Assembly: GCF_900105555.1 (NCBI RefSeq)
Contig: NZ_FNTZ01000001.1
Coordinates: 3,475,501 to 3,539,500, forward strand
DNA length: 64,000 bases
Direction: 5' to 3'
Source of the DNA: Pseudomonas coleopterorum
Lineage (GTDB): Bacteria; Pseudomonadota; Gammaproteobacteria; Pseudomonadales; Pseudomonadaceae
Part shown: piece after piece, positions 1 to 10,775 of the stretch
Layout: each line of letters starts with the position of its first letter
Position numbering within the stretch: position 1 is the stretch's first letter
Notes under the pieces: model-generated
What the model was told of the DNA's origin: nothing
Seen by the model: the letters and a program-made list of their open reading frames with translations, nothing else
Databases searched by the model: none
Translations under genes and position numbers: made by a program

Positions 1-951
1 TTCGTAGTTCTCGGTGGTGTCCTTGGGCAGCAGCACAGCCAGGCGCTCTTCCAGGCCGTCGAACGAGACCTTGCGGAAATATTCATCGATGGTCATGCCA
101 TCGGGAATCGGGTAATCGGGCAGGAAGTGCTTGCCCAGCTTGACGTCGATGTTGCACCGCTTGGCGATCTCGACGGTGTTTTCCAGCGCCTCGGGCAGGT
201 CGCTGAACAGCTCGGCCATCTCCTCGGCGCTTTTGAGGTACTGCTGGTCGCTGTAGTTCTTGTTGCGGCGCGGGTCATCCAGCGCCCGGCCTTCACCAAT
301 GCACACGCGCGTCTCGTGGGCCTCGAAGTCTTCCTGCTTGATGAAGCGCACATCGTTAGTGGCGACCAGGGGCGCGCCCAGGCGGTCGGCCAGAGCGACG
401 GCGGCGTGCAGGTACTCTTCGTCGTTGGTGCGGTTGGTCCGCTGCACCTCGACATAGAAGCGCTCGGGGAACACCGCCATCCACTCGCGCAGCAGGTTGT
501 CGGCATCGCCCGGGTAGCCGCCCAACAGGGCCATGCCGATCTCGCCCTCCTTGGCCGCCGACAGGCAGATCACGCCTTCGCTGGCTTCGGCCACCCATTG
601 CCGCTCGACGATCACCTGGCCATTGCGCTGGCCGTCGATGAAGCCGCGGGAAATCAGCTCGGTGATGTTGCGATAGCCGACCGCGTTCATCGCCAGCAGG
701 CTGATGCGGCTCAGGGGCCCGTCGGGGTCGCGATTGGCCAGCCACAGGTCGGCGCCGCAGATCGGCTTGATGCCGGCGCCCATGGCCGCCTTGTAGAACT
801 TCACCAGCGAACACATGTTGTTCTGGTCGGTCACCGCCACCGCAGGCATGTTCATGCCGGCCAGCGCCTTGACCAGCGGCTTGATCCGCACCAGGCCGTC
901 GACCAGCGAGTATTCGGTGTGCAGGCGAAGATGAACGAAGGAAACCGACAT
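1..951 (-). CDS. dnaE: DNA polymerase III alpha subunit, N-terminal part (partial)
   Basis: Catalytic subunit of the replicative DNA polymerase. Only the first 317 codons are present; the rest lies beyond the left edge. The protein begins MSVSFVHLRLHTEYSLVDG, the start of the PHP domain that opens bacterial DnaE proteins, and the PHP domain fills the visible part. The ATG at 951 is the natural start because it leads straight into the conserved HLRLHTEYS segment. It is the last gene in the window of the lpx/rnhB run. About 70 nt containing a GC-rich hairpin separate it from rnhB. The family assignment is certain; the polymerase domain itself cannot be checked here. Confidence 0.97.
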   Translation of the reverse strand, partial: MSVSFVHLRLHTEYSLVDGLVRIKPLVKALAGMNMPAVAVTDQNNMCSLVKFYKAAMGAGIKPICGADLWLANRDPDGPLSRISLLAMNAVGYRNITELISRGFIDGQRNGQVIVERQWVAEASEGVICLSAAKEGEIGMALLGGYPGDADNLLREWMAVFPERFYVEVQRTNRTNDEEYLHAAVALADRLGAPLVATNDVRFIKQEDFEAHETRVCIGEGRALDDPRRNKNYSDQQYLKSAEEMAELFSDLPEALENTVEIAKRCNIDVKLGKHFLPDYPIPDGMTIDEYFRKVSFDGLEERLAVLLPKDTTENYE

Positions 952-982
952 GTTGATCCTATGGTGACGGGTAGAACGACAA

Positions 983-1002
983 GGCCCGGATTGTACCGGG
1001 CC
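983..1002 (-). terminator. Hairpin between rnhB and dnaE, possible weak terminator or attenuator
   Basis: Perfect 7-bp stem (GGCCCGG/CCGGGCC) with a 6-nt loop. On the minus strand it is followed by TTGT only, so read-through into dnaE is likely. This is the only structured element in the rnhB-dnaE gap. Confidence 0.35.
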
Positions 1003-1022
1003 CTGATCAAAACATCAGCCTG

Positions 1023-1682
1023 CTAGACCCAGGCGGGGGTTTGATCGATGCTTTCGCGAGCCTGCCACGCCGCGCGGACCGGTGCGAACGATCGCCGATG
1101 AATGGGCGTCGGCCCCAGCCGCGCCAAGGCTTCCAGATGCACCGGCGTGGGGTAGCCCTTGTGACCACCCATGCCGTAACCCGGGTAGATCAATTCGAAA
1201 GCGGACATTTCCCGGTCGCGACTGACCTTGGCCAGGATCGAAGCAGCGGCGATGGCGGGGACCTTCGCGTCGCCCTGGATCACCGGGGCGCTTGGTACAT
1301 CCAGCTGCGGGCAGCGATTGCCATCGATCAGCGCCAGTCTTGGCGTGATGCTCAGGCCTTGGACCGCCCGCTGCATGGCGAGCATGGTCGCGTGCAGAAT
1401 GTTCAGGCGGTCGATCTCTTCGACCTCGGCACGGGCGATACACCAGGCCAGCGCTTTCTCGCAGATTTCGTCGTAGAGCAATTCGCGACGTGCTTCGGTG
1501 AGTTTCTTCGAATCGTTGAGGCCCAAGATTGGCCGACGCGGATCGAGGATCACCGCCGCCGTCACCACCGCGCCACACAACGGGCCACGGCCGACTTCGT
1601 CGACGCCGGCGACCAGCTCTTCGACCAGATCGAAATCCAGGCCCATTTGCAGTTGCCTGCTTGTCTGTAGGGGCTTAGCCAT
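1023..1682 (-). CDS. rnhB: Ribonuclease HII
   Basis: Cytoplasmic endonuclease that cuts the RNA strand of RNA/DNA hybrids and removes misincorporated ribonucleotides. The 219-residue product has the type 2 RNase H signature GVDEVGRGP near residue 26, with the catalytic Asp-Glu pair, and the later ALIDGN segment that supplies another metal-binding Asp. Length is normal for the family. The ATG overlaps the lpxB stop by 8 nt (ATGGCTAA), a sign of translational coupling. An in-frame ATG 12 codons later (MGLDFD) is a possible alternative start. lpxB-rnhB-dnaE order is the usual one in gammaproteobacteria. Confidence 0.96.
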   Translation of the reverse strand: MAKPLQTSRQLQMGLDFDLVEELVAGVDEVGRGPLCGAVVTAAVILDPRRPILGLNDSKKLTEARRELLYDEICEKALAWCIARAEVEEIDRLNILHATMLAMQRAVQGLSITPRLALIDGNRCPQLDVPSAPVIQGDAKVPAIAAASILAKVSRDREMSAFELIYPGYGMGGHKGYPTPVHLEALARLGPTPIHRRSFAPVRAAWQARESIDQTPAWV

Positions 1683-2820
1683 CGTTCCTGCCTATCAGTT
1701 GCAGCACGGCGTCGGCCGCCTGGTTGGACGCGTCGCGGCGCAGCGTGCGGTGAATCGCGTCGAAACCGCTGGTCTGCTCCTCGCCACCGGCCAGCAGCGG
1801 CAGCAAGCGCTCGACCAGCGCTTGGGGCGTAGCGTCATCCTGCAGCAGCTCGGGCACCAGCATGCGCTGGGCCAGGAGGTTGGGCAACGACACGTAGGGG
1901 CTCTTGACCATGCGTTTAAGAATCCAGTACGTCAGGGGCGCCAGTCGATACGCAACCACCATCGGGCGCTTGTACAGCAGGGCTTCCAAAGTGGCCGTAC
2001 CGGAAGCGATCAACACCGCGTCACAGGCAGCCAGCGCCGTGTGCGAGTCGCCGTCGAGCAAGGTCACCGGCAGCGTGCGCCCCGCAAGCATCTGCTCCAG
2101 TTGCGCCCGCCGCTGGGGGTTGGCACAGGGAATCACGAAGCGTGCATCCGGTTTCGACTGCAGCAGTAACTGGGCACTGTCGAGGAACAGCTCGCCCAGA
2201 CGGCCGACCTCCCCACCGCGACTGCCGGGCATCAAGGCCACCAGCGGGAACTCGCCGACCAGGCCCAGCTGGGTGCGGGCCTCACTGCGGTCCGCCTGCA
2301 GCGCAATGGTATCGGCCAACGGGTGCCCGACGAAACGCACCGGCACGCCCTGCTCCTCGTAGAAGCGAGCCTCGAAGGGCAGCAACGTGAGCATCAGGTC
2401 GCAGCCCTGGCGAATCTTCAATACGCGCTTCTGCCGCCAGGCCCAGACCGAGGGGCTCACGTAATGCACGGTCTTGATCCCGGCCTGGCGCAGCTTGAGT
2501 TCGATGTTCAGGGTGAAGTCGGGTGCGTCGATGCCGATGAACACGTCCGGCTTGCAGGCAATCAGCTCGGCAATCAGCTGCTTGCGCCGTGCCAGCAGTT
2601 CGCGCAGACGACCCAGCACTTCGACCAGGCCCATCACTGCCAGGCGCTCCATGGGGAAGCGACTGACCAGCCCTTCGGCTTCCATCAGCGGGCCGCCGAC
2701 GCCGATGAACTGGACATGCGGATGGCGCGCCTTGAGCGCACGCATCAGCCCGGAACCCAGGATATCGCCACTGGCTTCGCCTGCCACCAGTGCCACGGTC
2801 AGCGGTGCGGGGTGAGACAT
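1675..2820 (-). CDS. lpxB: Lipid-A-disaccharide synthase
   Basis: Condenses UDP-2,3-diacylglucosamine with 2,3-diacylglucosamine-1-phosphate (lipid X) to form the beta-1,6 lipid A disaccharide at the inner membrane. The 381-residue protein has the LpxB N-terminus [11 protein letters not shown] and the GT19 core with FIGIDAPDF and VSPSVWAWR motifs. Length fits the family. Its start overlaps the lpxA stop by one base (TGATG), and its end overlaps rnhB, so it sits inside a tightly coupled lpxD-fabZ-lpxA-lpxB run. Confidence 0.97.
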   Translation of the reverse strand: MSHPAPLTVALVAGEASGDILGSGLMRALKARHPHVQFIGVGGPLMEAEGLVSRFPMERLAVMGLVEVLGRLRELLARRKQLIAELIACKPDVFIGIDAPDFTLNIELKLRQAGIKTVHYVSPSVWAWRQKRVLKIRQGCDLMLTLLPFEARFYEEQGVPVRFVGHPLADTIALQADRSEARTQLGLVGEFPLVALMPGSRGGEVGRLGELFLDSAQLLLQSKPDARFVIPCANPQRRAQLEQMLAGRTLPVTLLDGDSHTALAACDAVLIASGTATLEALLYKRPMVVAYRLAPLTYWILKRMVKSPYVSLPNLLAQRMLVPELLQDDATPQALVERLLPLLAGGEEQTSGFDAIHRTLRRDASNQAADAVLQLIGRNDG

Positions 2821-3596
2821 CAGCGGGTGATGCCGCGAGTCGAGGACTGGATCGACTTGAGGAACACGTCGACTTCAGGGTGCAGCCGCGCAGGTTCTTC
2901 CAGATCGAGTAAGGCCTGCTCGACGGTCAGACCACGGCGGTAGACCGTCTTGTAGGCTCGGCGCAGCGCGTGGATCGCTTCGTCGCTGAAACCGCGGCGG
3001 CGCATGCCTTCGAAATTCATGCTGCGGGCTTCGGCCGGGTTGCCAAACACCGTGACATAGGCCGGCACATCCTTGCCGATGGCGGTACCCATGCCCGAAA
3101 AGCTGTGGGCGCCAATGTGGCAGTACTGGTGAACCAAGGTGAAGCCGGAGAGGATCGCCCAGTCGTGAACATGCACATGGCCGGCCAAAGCGGTGTTGTT
3201 GACCAGAATGCAGTGGTTGCCGATCACGCTGTCGTGCCCGATATGGGCGTAGGCCATGATCAGGTTATGGTCGCCCAAGGTGGTTTCGGCGCGGTCCTGC
3301 ACGGTGCCACGGTGGATGGTCACACCTTCGCGGATCACGTTGTGGTCACCGATGACCAGGCGGGTTTCCTCGCCTTTGTACTTGAGGTCCGGCGTGTCTT
3401 CCCCGATCGAGGAAAACTGGTAGATGCGATTGTGCCTGCCGATGCGGGTCGGCCCCTTGAGAATGACGTGAGGACCGATCACGGTACCTTCACCAATTTC
3501 CACGCCCGCACCAACGATCGACCAAGGGCCGACTTCGACACCATCTGCCAATATGGCGGACGGATCGATGATGGCGCGAGGGTCAATCAAACTCAT
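2820..3596 (-). CDS. lpxA: UDP-N-acetylglucosamine O-acyltransferase
   Basis: First step of lipid A synthesis: moves a 3-hydroxyacyl chain from acyl carrier protein to the 3-OH of UDP-GlcNAc. The 258 residues show repeating hexapeptides of a left-handed beta-helix through the first two thirds, and the segment [13 protein letters not shown] carries the catalytic His. A helical C-terminal domain ([17 protein letters not shown]) follows, as in all LpxA. The ATG overlaps the fabZ stop in an ATGA junction. No anomalies are seen. Confidence 0.98.
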   Translation of the reverse strand: MSLIDPRAIIDPSAILADGVEVGPWSIVGAGVEIGEGTVIGPHVILKGPTRIGRHNRIYQFSSIGEDTPDLKYKGEETRLVIGDHNVIREGVTIHRGTVQDRAETTLGDHNLIMAYAHIGHDSVIGNHCILVNNTALAGHVHVHDWAILSGFTLVHQYCHIGAHSFSGMGTAIGKDVPAYVTVFGNPAEARSMNFEGMRRRGFSDEAIHALRRAYKTVYRRGLTVEQALLDLEEPARLHPEVDVFLKSIQSSTRGITR

Positions 3597-4033
3597 AGCT
3601 TGCGTTCCGCACAGATGATCTCGGCCGAGCAGACCGGCTTGCCATCGACCGAAGCCTTGCAGTCGAACTTCCAGATCTGGCGCTTGCAGCTGATGAACTT
3701 GGCTTCCAGGATCAGCTGATCACCCGGCAGCACCGGCTGGCGGAAACGCAGCTTGTCCGAACCCACGAAGTAGTAGAGCGTACCGTCGGCCGGTTTCACG
3801 TCGAGCATCTTGAAACCAAGGATGCCGGCAGCCTGGGCCATGGCCTCGATGATCAGCACGCCCGGCATGATCGGGTGCGCGGGAAAGTGACCATTGAAGA
3901 ACGGCTCGTTGATGCTGACATTCTTGTAGGCGCGAATGCTCTGGCTTTCGACGTCCAGCTCCACGACCCGATCCACCAACAGGAAGGGATAGCGGTGCGG
4001 CAGGTATTCGCGAATCTCGTTGATGTCCATCAT
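3593..4033 (-). CDS. fabZ: 3-hydroxyacyl-[acyl-carrier-protein] dehydratase FabZ
   Basis: Dehydrates 3-hydroxyacyl-ACP in fatty acid elongation, and so competes with LpxA for the same substrate pool. The hot-dog fold protein is 146 residues when started at the ATG at 4033 ([19 protein letters not shown]). An upstream in-frame extension of 23 codons lacks conservation, so I rejected it. The catalytic His lies in [13 protein letters not shown] and the catalytic Glu in IIEAMAQ. The C-terminus couples by ATGA overlap to lpxA. Confidence 0.97.
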   Translation of the reverse strand: MMDINEIREYLPHRYPFLLVDRVVELDVESQSIRAYKNVSINEPFFNGHFPAHPIMPGVLIIEAMAQAAGILGFKMLDVKPADGTLYYFVGSDKLRFRQPVLPGDQLILEAKFISCKRQIWKFDCKASVDGKPVCSAEIICAERKL

Positions 4034-4144
4034 TTCGGGGGGAAGCCTGTAGTAAAGATAGGGAGCGCGCGGCTGACGCGCGACACTCCTATTGCAAATC
4101 AAGGGGCAGTCTAGCGGCTGGGCACACTTGATATGGAAAAGGTA

Positions 4145-5200
4145 TCAGCCATCAGATGACGCTTTACCGCCTTGGGTCACTGCCTCGACATGCTTTTCCA
4201 CCTGCTTGAGGCGCCGAGCCATGTCATCCAGATGCCGCAATCGCGCAGCGCTCTTGCGCCACTCGGCTGCCGGCTGCATCGCCGTACCCGAGGAATAGGC
4301 ACCCGGCTCGGTGATCGAATGGGTCACCATGGTCATGCCAGTGATGAACACGCCATCGCAGATCTCGATGTGCCCGACCAGGCCTACACCGCCTGCGAGC
4401 ATGCAATTCTTGCCGATCTTGCTGCTTCCCGAAATGCCGACGCAGGCCGCCATGGCGGTGTTGTCGCCAATCTGCACGTTGTGGGCAATCTGGATCTGGT
4501 TATCGAGCTTCACGCCATTGCCGATCACGGTATCGGCCAGTGCACCACGGTCGATGGCGGTGTTTACACCGATCTCGCAGTCGTCGCCGATGCTGACGCC
4601 GCCGATCTGGGCGATCTTCTGCCAGACGCCTTTCTCGTTGGCAAAGCCGAAGCCCTCGCCACCCAGCACGGCACCGGATTGGATGACTACTCGCTTACCG
4701 ATGCGCACGTCGTGATAGAGCGTGACCCGGGGCGCCAACCAGCCGCCCTCGCCGATCTCGCAGCGTGCACCGATGAAACAATGCGCACCGATGGTGACAC
4801 CGGCTGCGATCCGAGCGCCGCTTTCGACCACGGCAAAGGCTCCGACACTGGCGGCCGCATCGACCTGGGCATCGGGAGCGATGACCGCAGTAGGATGCAC
4901 ACCAGTGCTGGCGCGGGGCTTGGGATCGAACAGGTGGGAGATGCGCGCATAGGCCAGATATGGGTCGGGAACGATCAGCGCGTCGCCCTTGAACCCTTCT
5001 GCATCAGCGGCCTTGAGCAGTACGGCCCCGGCATGGCTGTCGGGCAGAAACTTGCGGTACTGCGGATTGGCCAGAAAGCTCAGCTGAGCTGGGCCGGCCT
5101 CCTGCAAGGTGGCCAGCCCAGTGATGATCTTCTCCGGGTCGCCACTGACCGTGGCGCCCAGGAACTCGGCCAGCTGACCGAGCTTCATGGTCGCTGTCAT
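4145..5200 (-). CDS. lpxD: UDP-3-O-(3-hydroxyacyl)glucosamine N-acyltransferase
   Basis: Third step of lipid A synthesis, adding the N-linked 3-hydroxyacyl chain. The 351-residue protein has the LpxD N-terminal uridine-binding domain ([15 protein letters not shown]), a long hexapeptide-repeat beta-helix, the catalytic His in [12 protein letters not shown] near residue 240, and a C-terminal helix that binds acyl carrier protein. The ATG comes one base after the skp stop (TGATATG). A second in-frame ATG four codons later is also possible. A gap of 111 nt without an obvious gene separates it from fabZ. Confidence 0.97.
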   Translation of the reverse strand: MTATMKLGQLAEFLGATVSGDPEKIITGLATLQEAGPAQLSFLANPQYRKFLPDSHAGAVLLKAADAEGFKGDALIVPDPYLAYARISHLFDPKPRASTGVHPTAVIAPDAQVDAAASVGAFAVVESGARIAAGVTIGAHCFIGARCEIGEGGWLAPRVTLYHDVRIGKRVVIQSGAVLGGEGFGFANEKGVWQKIAQIGGVSIGDDCEIGVNTAIDRGALADTVIGNGVKLDNQIQIAHNVQIGDNTAMAACVGISGSSKIGKNCMLAGGVGLVGHIEICDGVFITGMTMVTHSITEPGAYSSGTAMQPAAEWRKSAARLRHLDDMARRLKQVEKHVEAVTQGGKASSDG

Positions 5201-5201
5201 A

Positions 5202-5717
5202 TCAGCGCGACTGATTCATGCGCTCGATGACCTGGCGAGTGATGTCGAACTGAGGTTTGACATCAATCACCGCACCGCGCTCCAGCACCAGGTCGAAGGC
5301 ACCTTTCTTGATGACTTCTTCGACGGCGCCGTCAAGCTTGGGCTTGAGCTGCTTGAGCATTTCGCGGTCGGCAACGGCCTTGGCTTCGTTCAGTTCCTTG
5401 GACTGGAACTGGAAGTCGCGGGCCTTCTGCTTGAATTCGAGTTCCAGGCGTTCACGCTCGGGCTGAGCCATCTTGTCGCCACCGGCGACCAGTCGGTCCT
5501 GAATGCTCTTGGCGCTGCTTTCCAGAGTCTTGAGCTTGCTCAACTGCGGACCGAATTTCTTCTCGGCATCGACGGCATACTTCTTGGCCGCGTCAGACTC
5601 GAGCAGTGCCATCTGATAGTTCAGAACGGCAATTTTCATGTCGGCGAAAGCCGGAGTAGCACCCAGCGAGGCGGCGAGGGTCGCGGCCAGAACAACCATT
5701 TGAGTCAACTTGCGCAC
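5202..5717 (-). CDS. skp: Periplasmic chaperone Skp/OmpH
   Basis: Holdase that keeps unfolded outer-membrane proteins soluble on the way to the BAM complex. The 171 residues begin with a Sec signal peptide (hydrophobic [13 protein letters not shown], cut after AFA), followed by a small core and two long charged helices rich in Lys, Glu and Gln typical of the Skp tentacles. The chosen start is a GTG at 5717 with a good GGAG site six bases upstream; an ATG six codons later would still leave a signal peptide. It lies between bamA and lpxD, its usual place. Confidence 0.94.
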   Translation of the reverse strand: MRKLTQMVVLAATLAASLGATPAFADMKIAVLNYQMALLESDAAKKYAVDAEKKFGPQLSKLKTLESSAKSIQDRLVAGGDKMAQPERERLELEFKQKARDFQFQSKELNEAKAVADREMLKQLKPKLDGAVEEVIKKGAFDLVLERGAVIDVKPQFDITRQVIERMNQSR

Positions 5718-5761
5718 AATAAACTCCTACAAAATCCGTTGTTGTTGCCAAGGAGCAGACC

Positions 5762-8131
5762 TTAGAAGGTCTGACCCAGAGAGAATTGGAAGACTTGGGT
5801 TTCGGCGTTGTCAGGTTTCTTGACCGGCATTGCCAGGCTGAAGCTCAACGGTCCCAGGGCGGTGATCCAGGTCACACCCAGACCGGCGGAGACGGCCATG
5901 TTGGCGATGTCGATGTCGTTGCAGCGGACTTTTTCACCGGCTTCCGTCGTTGTGTCAGTGCAATTGGTATCGAACACGTTACCCACGTCAACGAATAGAG
6001 AGGTGCGCAACGAACGTTGATCTTTGACGAATGGCAGTGGGAACAGGACCTCCGCACCGCCTGTAATCTGTACGTTACCACCGAACGCCAGCGGATCCTG
6101 ATCTGGATCCCTCAAGGTGCCATTACGAATTCCTTTGCTTGGCGTACTGCGCGGGCCAAGCGTACTGTCCTTGAAGCCACGTACCGAGTTGAAACCACCT
6201 GCGTAGTAGTTCTCGTAGAACGGCAGACCGTCGGTGGAACCGTAACCATCGCCATAGCCCAGCTCGGTGTGGAAGCGCATGGTGTAGTTTTCGGTGACCG
6301 GCACGAACGCCTGGTTGCGATAGTCGATCTTGAAGAACGACAGGTCGCTACCCGGAATGGTGATTTCACCAGTCAGGCTTTGCGAAGCACCGCGGGTCGG
6401 CAGTACACCCTTGTTCAGCGTTGACGAAGACCAGCCGGCCGAAGCCTTGAAGTTGGTGAAGTTCTCACCTTCCTTCTCGATGAAGTCGAAAATCTCTTCA
6501 ACGGTGTATTTACCGGTCTTGATCTTGTCGTTCTGCACGCTCAGGCCGAAGGTCAGGCGCGAGGTTTCACTGATCGGGTAGCCGAAGTTCATGCCGGCGC
6601 CCAGGCTGTCCACCGCGTAGCTGGCTACGTCGACGTCGAGGTCATCGTAGTCGGTTGAGCGATAGAAGGCGTTGTAGCCCAGACTGACGCCGTCCGGCGT
6701 GTAGTAGGGGTCAGTGTAGCTGAAGTTGTAGCGGCTCTGGTACTCGCTGCGGGTCAAGCCGATCGACACGCGATTACCCGTACCCAGGAAGTTGTTCTGG
6801 CTGATCGAACCACCCAGGATCAGACCGGCGCTCTGGGCGAAACCGACGCTGGCGGTGATGGAACCCGAGGCCTGCTCTTCCACGGCATAGTTGACGTCGA
6901 CCTGGTCATCGGTACCCGGCACGGCCGGGGTCTCGACGTTCACTTCCTTGAAGAAGCCAAGGCGCTCGAGGCGGGTCTTGGATTGGTCGATCAGGTAGGT
7001 TGACGCCCAGCCGCCTTCCATCTGGCGCATTTCACGGCGCAGCACTTCGTCTTCCGACTTGGTGTTGCCACGGAAGTTGATGCGGTTGACGTAGGCACGC
7101 TTGCCCGGATCGACCACGAAAGTGATGTCCACGGTGTGGTCTTCGTCGTGCGGCTGAGGCACGCCGTTGACGTTGGCGAAGGTGTAGCCGTCGTTACCCA
7201 GGCGGCGGGTGATCAACTCGGAAGTCGAGGTCATGACCTTGCGCGAGAACACCTGGCCCTTCTTCACCAGCATCAGTTGCTGGACCTGATCTTCAGGCAC
7301 TTTCAGGTCACCGCTGAGCTTGACGTCGCGAACGGTGTACTTTTCACCTTCGTTGACGTTGACGGTGATGTAGACGTGCTTCTTGTCCGGGGTGATCGAC
7401 ACCTGGGTAGAGGCGATGTCCATGTTGATGTAGCCGCGGTCCAGGTAGTAGGAGCGCAGACGCTCCAGGTCACCGGACAGCTTTTCGCGTGCGTACTTGT
7501 CGTCGTTGCGGAAGAACGACAGCCAGTTGGACGTCTTGAGTTCGAACAGGTCGGTCAGGTCTTCCTCGGGGAACACCGAGTTGCCCACCACGTTGATGTG
7601 CTGGATGGCCGCGACCGTGCCTTCGTTGATGTTGATCTTCAGGGCCACGCGGTTGCGCGGCTGGGTGATCACTTCGGTGTCGACCGACGCCGAGTAGCGA
7701 CCCTGGGCGACGTACTGGCGCTGCAACTCGTTACGCACGCCTTCGAGGGTCGCACGCTGGAAGATCTCGCCTTCGGCCAGGCCGGACTGCTTGAGGCCCT
7801 TCATCAGGTCTTCGGTGGAGATGGCCTTGTTGCCTTCGATGTCGATACTGGCCACCGAAGGTCGTTCGACCACGGTGATCACCAGGACATTACCGTCCCG
7901 GCCCAGTTGGATATCCTGGAAGAACCCGGTTTTAAAGAGTGCACGGGTCGATTCCACCAGGCGACCGTCGTCGGCCTGGTCACCTACGTTCAACGGCAAC
8001 GCGCCAAACACGCTGCCGGCGGAAACCCGCTGCAGACCGTTGACACGAATATCGGAGATGGTGAAGGACGCGGCGTGAACTTCAGCGATCATCAGTACGG
8101 CAAGAACCGCAGTTAGCAGCAGACGTTTCAT
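5762..8131 (-). CDS. bamA: Outer membrane protein assembly factor BamA
   Basis: Central pore of the BAM complex that inserts beta-barrel proteins into the outer membrane. The product is 789 residues from the ATG at 8131, which has an AAAGGA site; a start nine codons upstream is less likely because it precedes the signal peptide MKRLLLTAVLAVLMIAEVHA. Five POTRA repeats occupy roughly residues 22-420 (for example FTISDIRVNGLQRVSAG), followed by a C-terminal 16-stranded Omp85 barrel ending in FQFSLGQTF with the terminal Phe expected of barrel proteins. The VRGF motif of Omp85 proteins occurs late in the barrel. Confidence 0.98.
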   Translation of the reverse strand: MKRLLLTAVLAVLMIAEVHAASFTISDIRVNGLQRVSAGSVFGALPLNVGDQADDGRLVESTRALFKTGFFQDIQLGRDGNVLVITVVERPSVASIDIEGNKAISTEDLMKGLKQSGLAEGEIFQRATLEGVRNELQRQYVAQGRYSASVDTEVITQPRNRVALKININEGTVAAIQHINVVGNSVFPEEDLTDLFELKTSNWLSFFRNDDKYAREKLSGDLERLRSYYLDRGYINMDIASTQVSITPDKKHVYITVNVNEGEKYTVRDVKLSGDLKVPEDQVQQLMLVKKGQVFSRKVMTSTSELITRRLGNDGYTFANVNGVPQPHDEDHTVDITFVVDPGKRAYVNRINFRGNTKSEDEVLRREMRQMEGGWASTYLIDQSKTRLERLGFFKEVNVETPAVPGTDDQVDVNYAVEEQASGSITASVGFAQSAGLILGGSISQNNFLGTGNRVSIGLTRSEYQSRYNFSYTDPYYTPDGVSLGYNAFYRSTDYDDLDVDVASYAVDSLGAGMNFGYPISETSRLTFGLSVQNDKIKTGKYTVEEIFDFIEKEGENFTNFKASAGWSSSTLNKGVLPTRGASQSLTGEITIPGSDLSFFKIDYRNQAFVPVTENYTMRFHTELGYGDGYGSTDGLPFYENYYAGGFNSVRGFKDSTLGPRSTPSKGIRNGTLRDPDQDPLAFGGNVQITGGAEVLFPLPFVKDQRSLRTSLFVDVGNVFDTNCTDTTTEAGEKVRCNDIDIANMAVSAGLGVTWITALGPLSFSLAMPVKKPDNAETQVFQFSLGQTF

Positions 8132-8166
8132 GAAGTCCTTTCTTATTCCAACTGGCAATAAACAAA

Positions 8167-8184
8167 CTGCCGCAAAAGCGGCAG
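8167..8184 (-). terminator. Hairpin between rseP and bamA
   Basis: A perfect 7-bp stem CTGCCGC/GCGGCAG around an AAAA loop (TTTT on the transcript strand), followed on the minus strand by TTTGTTTA. It lies in the 73-nt gap after rseP and before bamA. It could partly terminate upstream transcription or stabilise the bamA message; the U-run is interrupted, so strong termination is not expected. Confidence 0.4.
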
Positions 8185-8204
8185 GTTCGCGAACGAGCGA
8201 AGCG

Positions 8205-9554
8205 TTACAGTCGACCCAGATCGTTTATCAGGGCAAGCAGCATGACCCCGACCACCAGACTGATGCCGATCTGGATTCCCCAACCCTGTACCCGATCGGA
8301 CACTGGGCGACCACGCACCCATTCGATCAGGTAGAACAGCAGATGCCCCCCATCCAGTACTGGAATAGGCAGCAAATTGAGAACTCCGAGGCTTATGCTC
8401 AGGTAGGCGAGGAAATTCAGGAAATCCCCAAAACCCGACTGGGCCGAAGCGCCCGCCACTTTAGCAATGGTTATCGGTCCACTCAAGTTTTTTACCGACA
8501 GCTCGCCGAACAGCATTTTCTTCAGCGAATCAAGGGTAAGCACGCTCATGGTCCAGGTACGCCTGGCGCCTTCGACCACGGCATCGAGCGGCCCGTAGCT
8601 GACTTCGCGCAGCATCTGTGGTGGCCATTCGACCGGTTTCACCCCGGCGCCCAGGTACCCCGCCGCTTTGCCCTCGCCCTTGGAAACCAGATTGACCGGC
8701 ACGTCGAGCTGGGCATTGTCACGCTCCACACGCAGTACGATTCGACTGTCCGGGCGCTGGCGCACCAGATCCACGACCTGCTGCCAATCGCCCAGCGGCT
8801 GCCCGTCCAGTGCCAACAGACGGTCCCCGGTGCGCAGCCCGGCGGACTGGGCCGGACCGTTCGGATCGAGTTCGGCCAGGATCGGTTCCAGCGCTGGGCG
8901 CCACGGACGAATGCCCAGCGAGCGAATCGGATCAGGCTCTTCGGAACCCTGCAGCCACTGGCTCAGGGCCAGCGAACGGGTGGTTTCGGCATCGGAACCC
9001 GGCTCGCGCACGGTCAGTTGCAAGGATCCGGTTTCACCCAGTCGACGGACCATCTGCAGGTTCACCGCTGCCCAACCTGCAGTGCTCTCGCCATCTACCG
9101 CAACAATTTCTTCGCCCGCCATCAGACCGGCGGTTGCTGCAATGCTGCCCGGCTCCACTGATCCGACCACCGGCTTGAGTTGCTGGGTACCCAGCATCGC
9201 CAGCAGCCAGAAGAACACCAGAGCCAGAAGAAAGTTGGCCACCGGTCCCGCAGCGACGATGGCGATGCGCTGACGCACGCTCTTGCGGTTGAAGGACTGG
9301 TCCGCCTGATCGACCGGCACCTCGCCCTCACGCTCGTCGAGCATCTTGACGTAGCCGCCCAAGGGAATGGCCGCAACGACGAACTCGGTGCCTTGACGGT
9401 CGTGCCAGCGCAGCAGCGGCGTGCCGAAGCCTACCGAAAAACGCAGCACCTTGACGCCGCAGCGCCGTGCGACCCAGAAGTGGCCGAACTCGTGAAAGGT
9501 AACCAGCACCCCCAAGGCCACCAGGGTGCCGATAATCATGTAGAGCGCACTCAT
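8205..9554 (-). CDS. rseP: Site-2 RIP metalloprotease RseP
   Basis: Inner-membrane zinc protease that cuts anti-sigma factors such as MucA/RseA within the membrane and so releases AlgU/RpoE. The 449 residues show the active-site HEFGH at residues 21-25 in the first transmembrane helix, the GGYVKMLDE segment, two tandem PDZ domains (about residues 120-300), and the second metal motif NLLPIPVLDGGH near the C-terminus. It sits between dxr and bamA as in other gammaproteobacteria, which fits its role in envelope stress control. Confidence 0.97.
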   Translation of the reverse strand: MSALYMIIGTLVALGVLVTFHEFGHFWVARRCGVKVLRFSVGFGTPLLRWHDRQGTEFVVAAIPLGGYVKMLDEREGEVPVDQADQSFNRKSVRQRIAIVAAGPVANFLLALVFFWLLAMLGTQQLKPVVGSVEPGSIAATAGLMAGEEIVAVDGESTAGWAAVNLQMVRRLGETGSLQLTVREPGSDAETTRSLALSQWLQGSEEPDPIRSLGIRPWRPALEPILAELDPNGPAQSAGLRTGDRLLALDGQPLGDWQQVVDLVRQRPDSRIVLRVERDNAQLDVPVNLVSKGEGKAAGYLGAGVKPVEWPPQMLREVSYGPLDAVVEGARRTWTMSVLTLDSLKKMLFGELSVKNLSGPITIAKVAGASAQSGFGDFLNFLAYLSISLGVLNLLPIPVLDGGHLLFYLIEWVRGRPVSDRVQGWGIQIGISLVVGVMLLALINDLGRL

Positions 9555-9584
9555 AACTCTCTCCGAACGACGGCCATACGGGTG

Positions 9585-10775
9585 TCAGTTCCCGTGCTGG
9601 TTCAACCATTGTTGGGCCAGATCTCGCGCGCGGGCGTCCGCGGCGAAGACCGTGTCGAGCGTATCCAGCGCAACGACCGGCTCCTGGTTCAAGACGTCTT
9701 CGATCATACGCGGGATCTGCGGGTAGCGTATGCGACGCTCGAGGAACGCCGCCACTGCAATTTCGTTCGCCGCGTTGAGCATCGCAGGGGCGCTGTCGCC
9801 CGCCTCGGCCGCCTGCCGCGCAAGACGCAGGCAGGGAAACCGCTGCTCGTCCGGCGCCTCGAAATCCAGCCGGGCGATGGCGAACAGATCCAGAGGTGCC
9901 ACGCCGGAGTCCACACGTTGAGGCCAGGCCATGGCATGGGCGATTGGCGTGCGCATGTCGGGGTTGCCCAACTGCGCCAGCACCGAGCCGTCGACATAAT
10001 CGACCAGGGAGTGGATCACGCTCTGCGGATGGACCACGACCTCGATCTCGGCCGGACGCGCATCGAACAGCCAGCAGGCCTCGATCAGCTCCAGCCCCTT
10101 GTTCATCATGCTCGCCGAATCGACGGAGATCTTGCGCCCCATCGACCAGTTCGGATGGGCGCAGGCCTGCTCTGGGGTGACCTGTTCCAACTGCTCAAGG
10201 GGGGTCCGCCGAAACGGACCACCCGATGCGGTCAGCAGAATCCGGCGCACGCCGACTTTGCTCAGGCCGCGCTCGAAGTCACCGGGCATGCACTGGAAAA
10301 TCGCGTTGTGTTCACTGTCGATCGGCAGCACGACAGCGCCACTGTCGCGTACGGCCTGCATGAACAAGGCGCCTGACATGACCAGCGCTTCCTTGTTGGC
10401 CAGCAGCACTTTCTTGCCCGCACGGACGGCGGCCAGCGTGGGGCGCAGGCCAGCGGCTCCGACGATGGCAGCCATGACCGCGTCCACTTCCGGCGCCGCC
10501 GCCACCTGGCACAAGCCCTCCTCGCCCACTAGCACTTCAGTGCGAGACCCGGCCTGGAGGAGCGCCTGCTGCAAGTCGCTGGCACGCGCCGCAGTAGGCA
10601 CCACGGCGAACACCGGACGGTGCGCCAGGCACAACGCCAACAGTTCGTCCATGCGCGAGAAGCCGGTCAGGGCGAAGGCTGCATAGCGGTCCGGATGCCG
10701 GGCGATGACGTCGAGCGTACTCAGACCAATGGAGCCGGTCGCGCCCAGTACGGTAATACGCTGCACGCCGCTCAC
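9585..10775 (-). CDS. dxr: 1-deoxy-D-xylulose 5-phosphate reductoisomerase
   Basis: Second enzyme of the MEP isoprenoid pathway, converting DXP to 2-C-methyl-D-erythritol 4-phosphate with NADPH. The nucleotide-binding motif [16 protein letters not shown] opens the protein, and the metal and substrate motifs ([41 protein letters not shown]) follow in order. I chose the GTG at 10775, which overlaps the cdsA stop as GTGA and gives 396 residues; a further upstream ATG at 10799 adds eight residues not typical of the family and would overlap cdsA by 28 nt. Confidence 0.96.
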   Translation of the reverse strand: MSGVQRITVLGATGSIGLSTLDVIARHPDRYAAFALTGFSRMDELLALCLAHRPVFAVVPTAARASDLQQALLQAGSRTEVLVGEEGLCQVAAAPEVDAVMAAIVGAAGLRPTLAAVRAGKKVLLANKEALVMSGALFMQAVRDSGAVVLPIDSEHNAIFQCMPGDFERGLSKVGVRRILLTASGGPFRRTPLEQLEQVTPEQACAHPNWSMGRKISVDSASMMNKGLELIEACWLFDARPAEIEVVVHPQSVIHSLVDYVDGSVLAQLGNPDMRTPIAHAMAWPQRVDSGVAPLDLFAIARLDFEAPDEQRFPCLRLARQAAEAGDSAPAMLNAANEIAVAAFLERRIRYPQIPRMIEDVLNQEPVVALDTLDTVFAADARARDLAQQWLNQHGN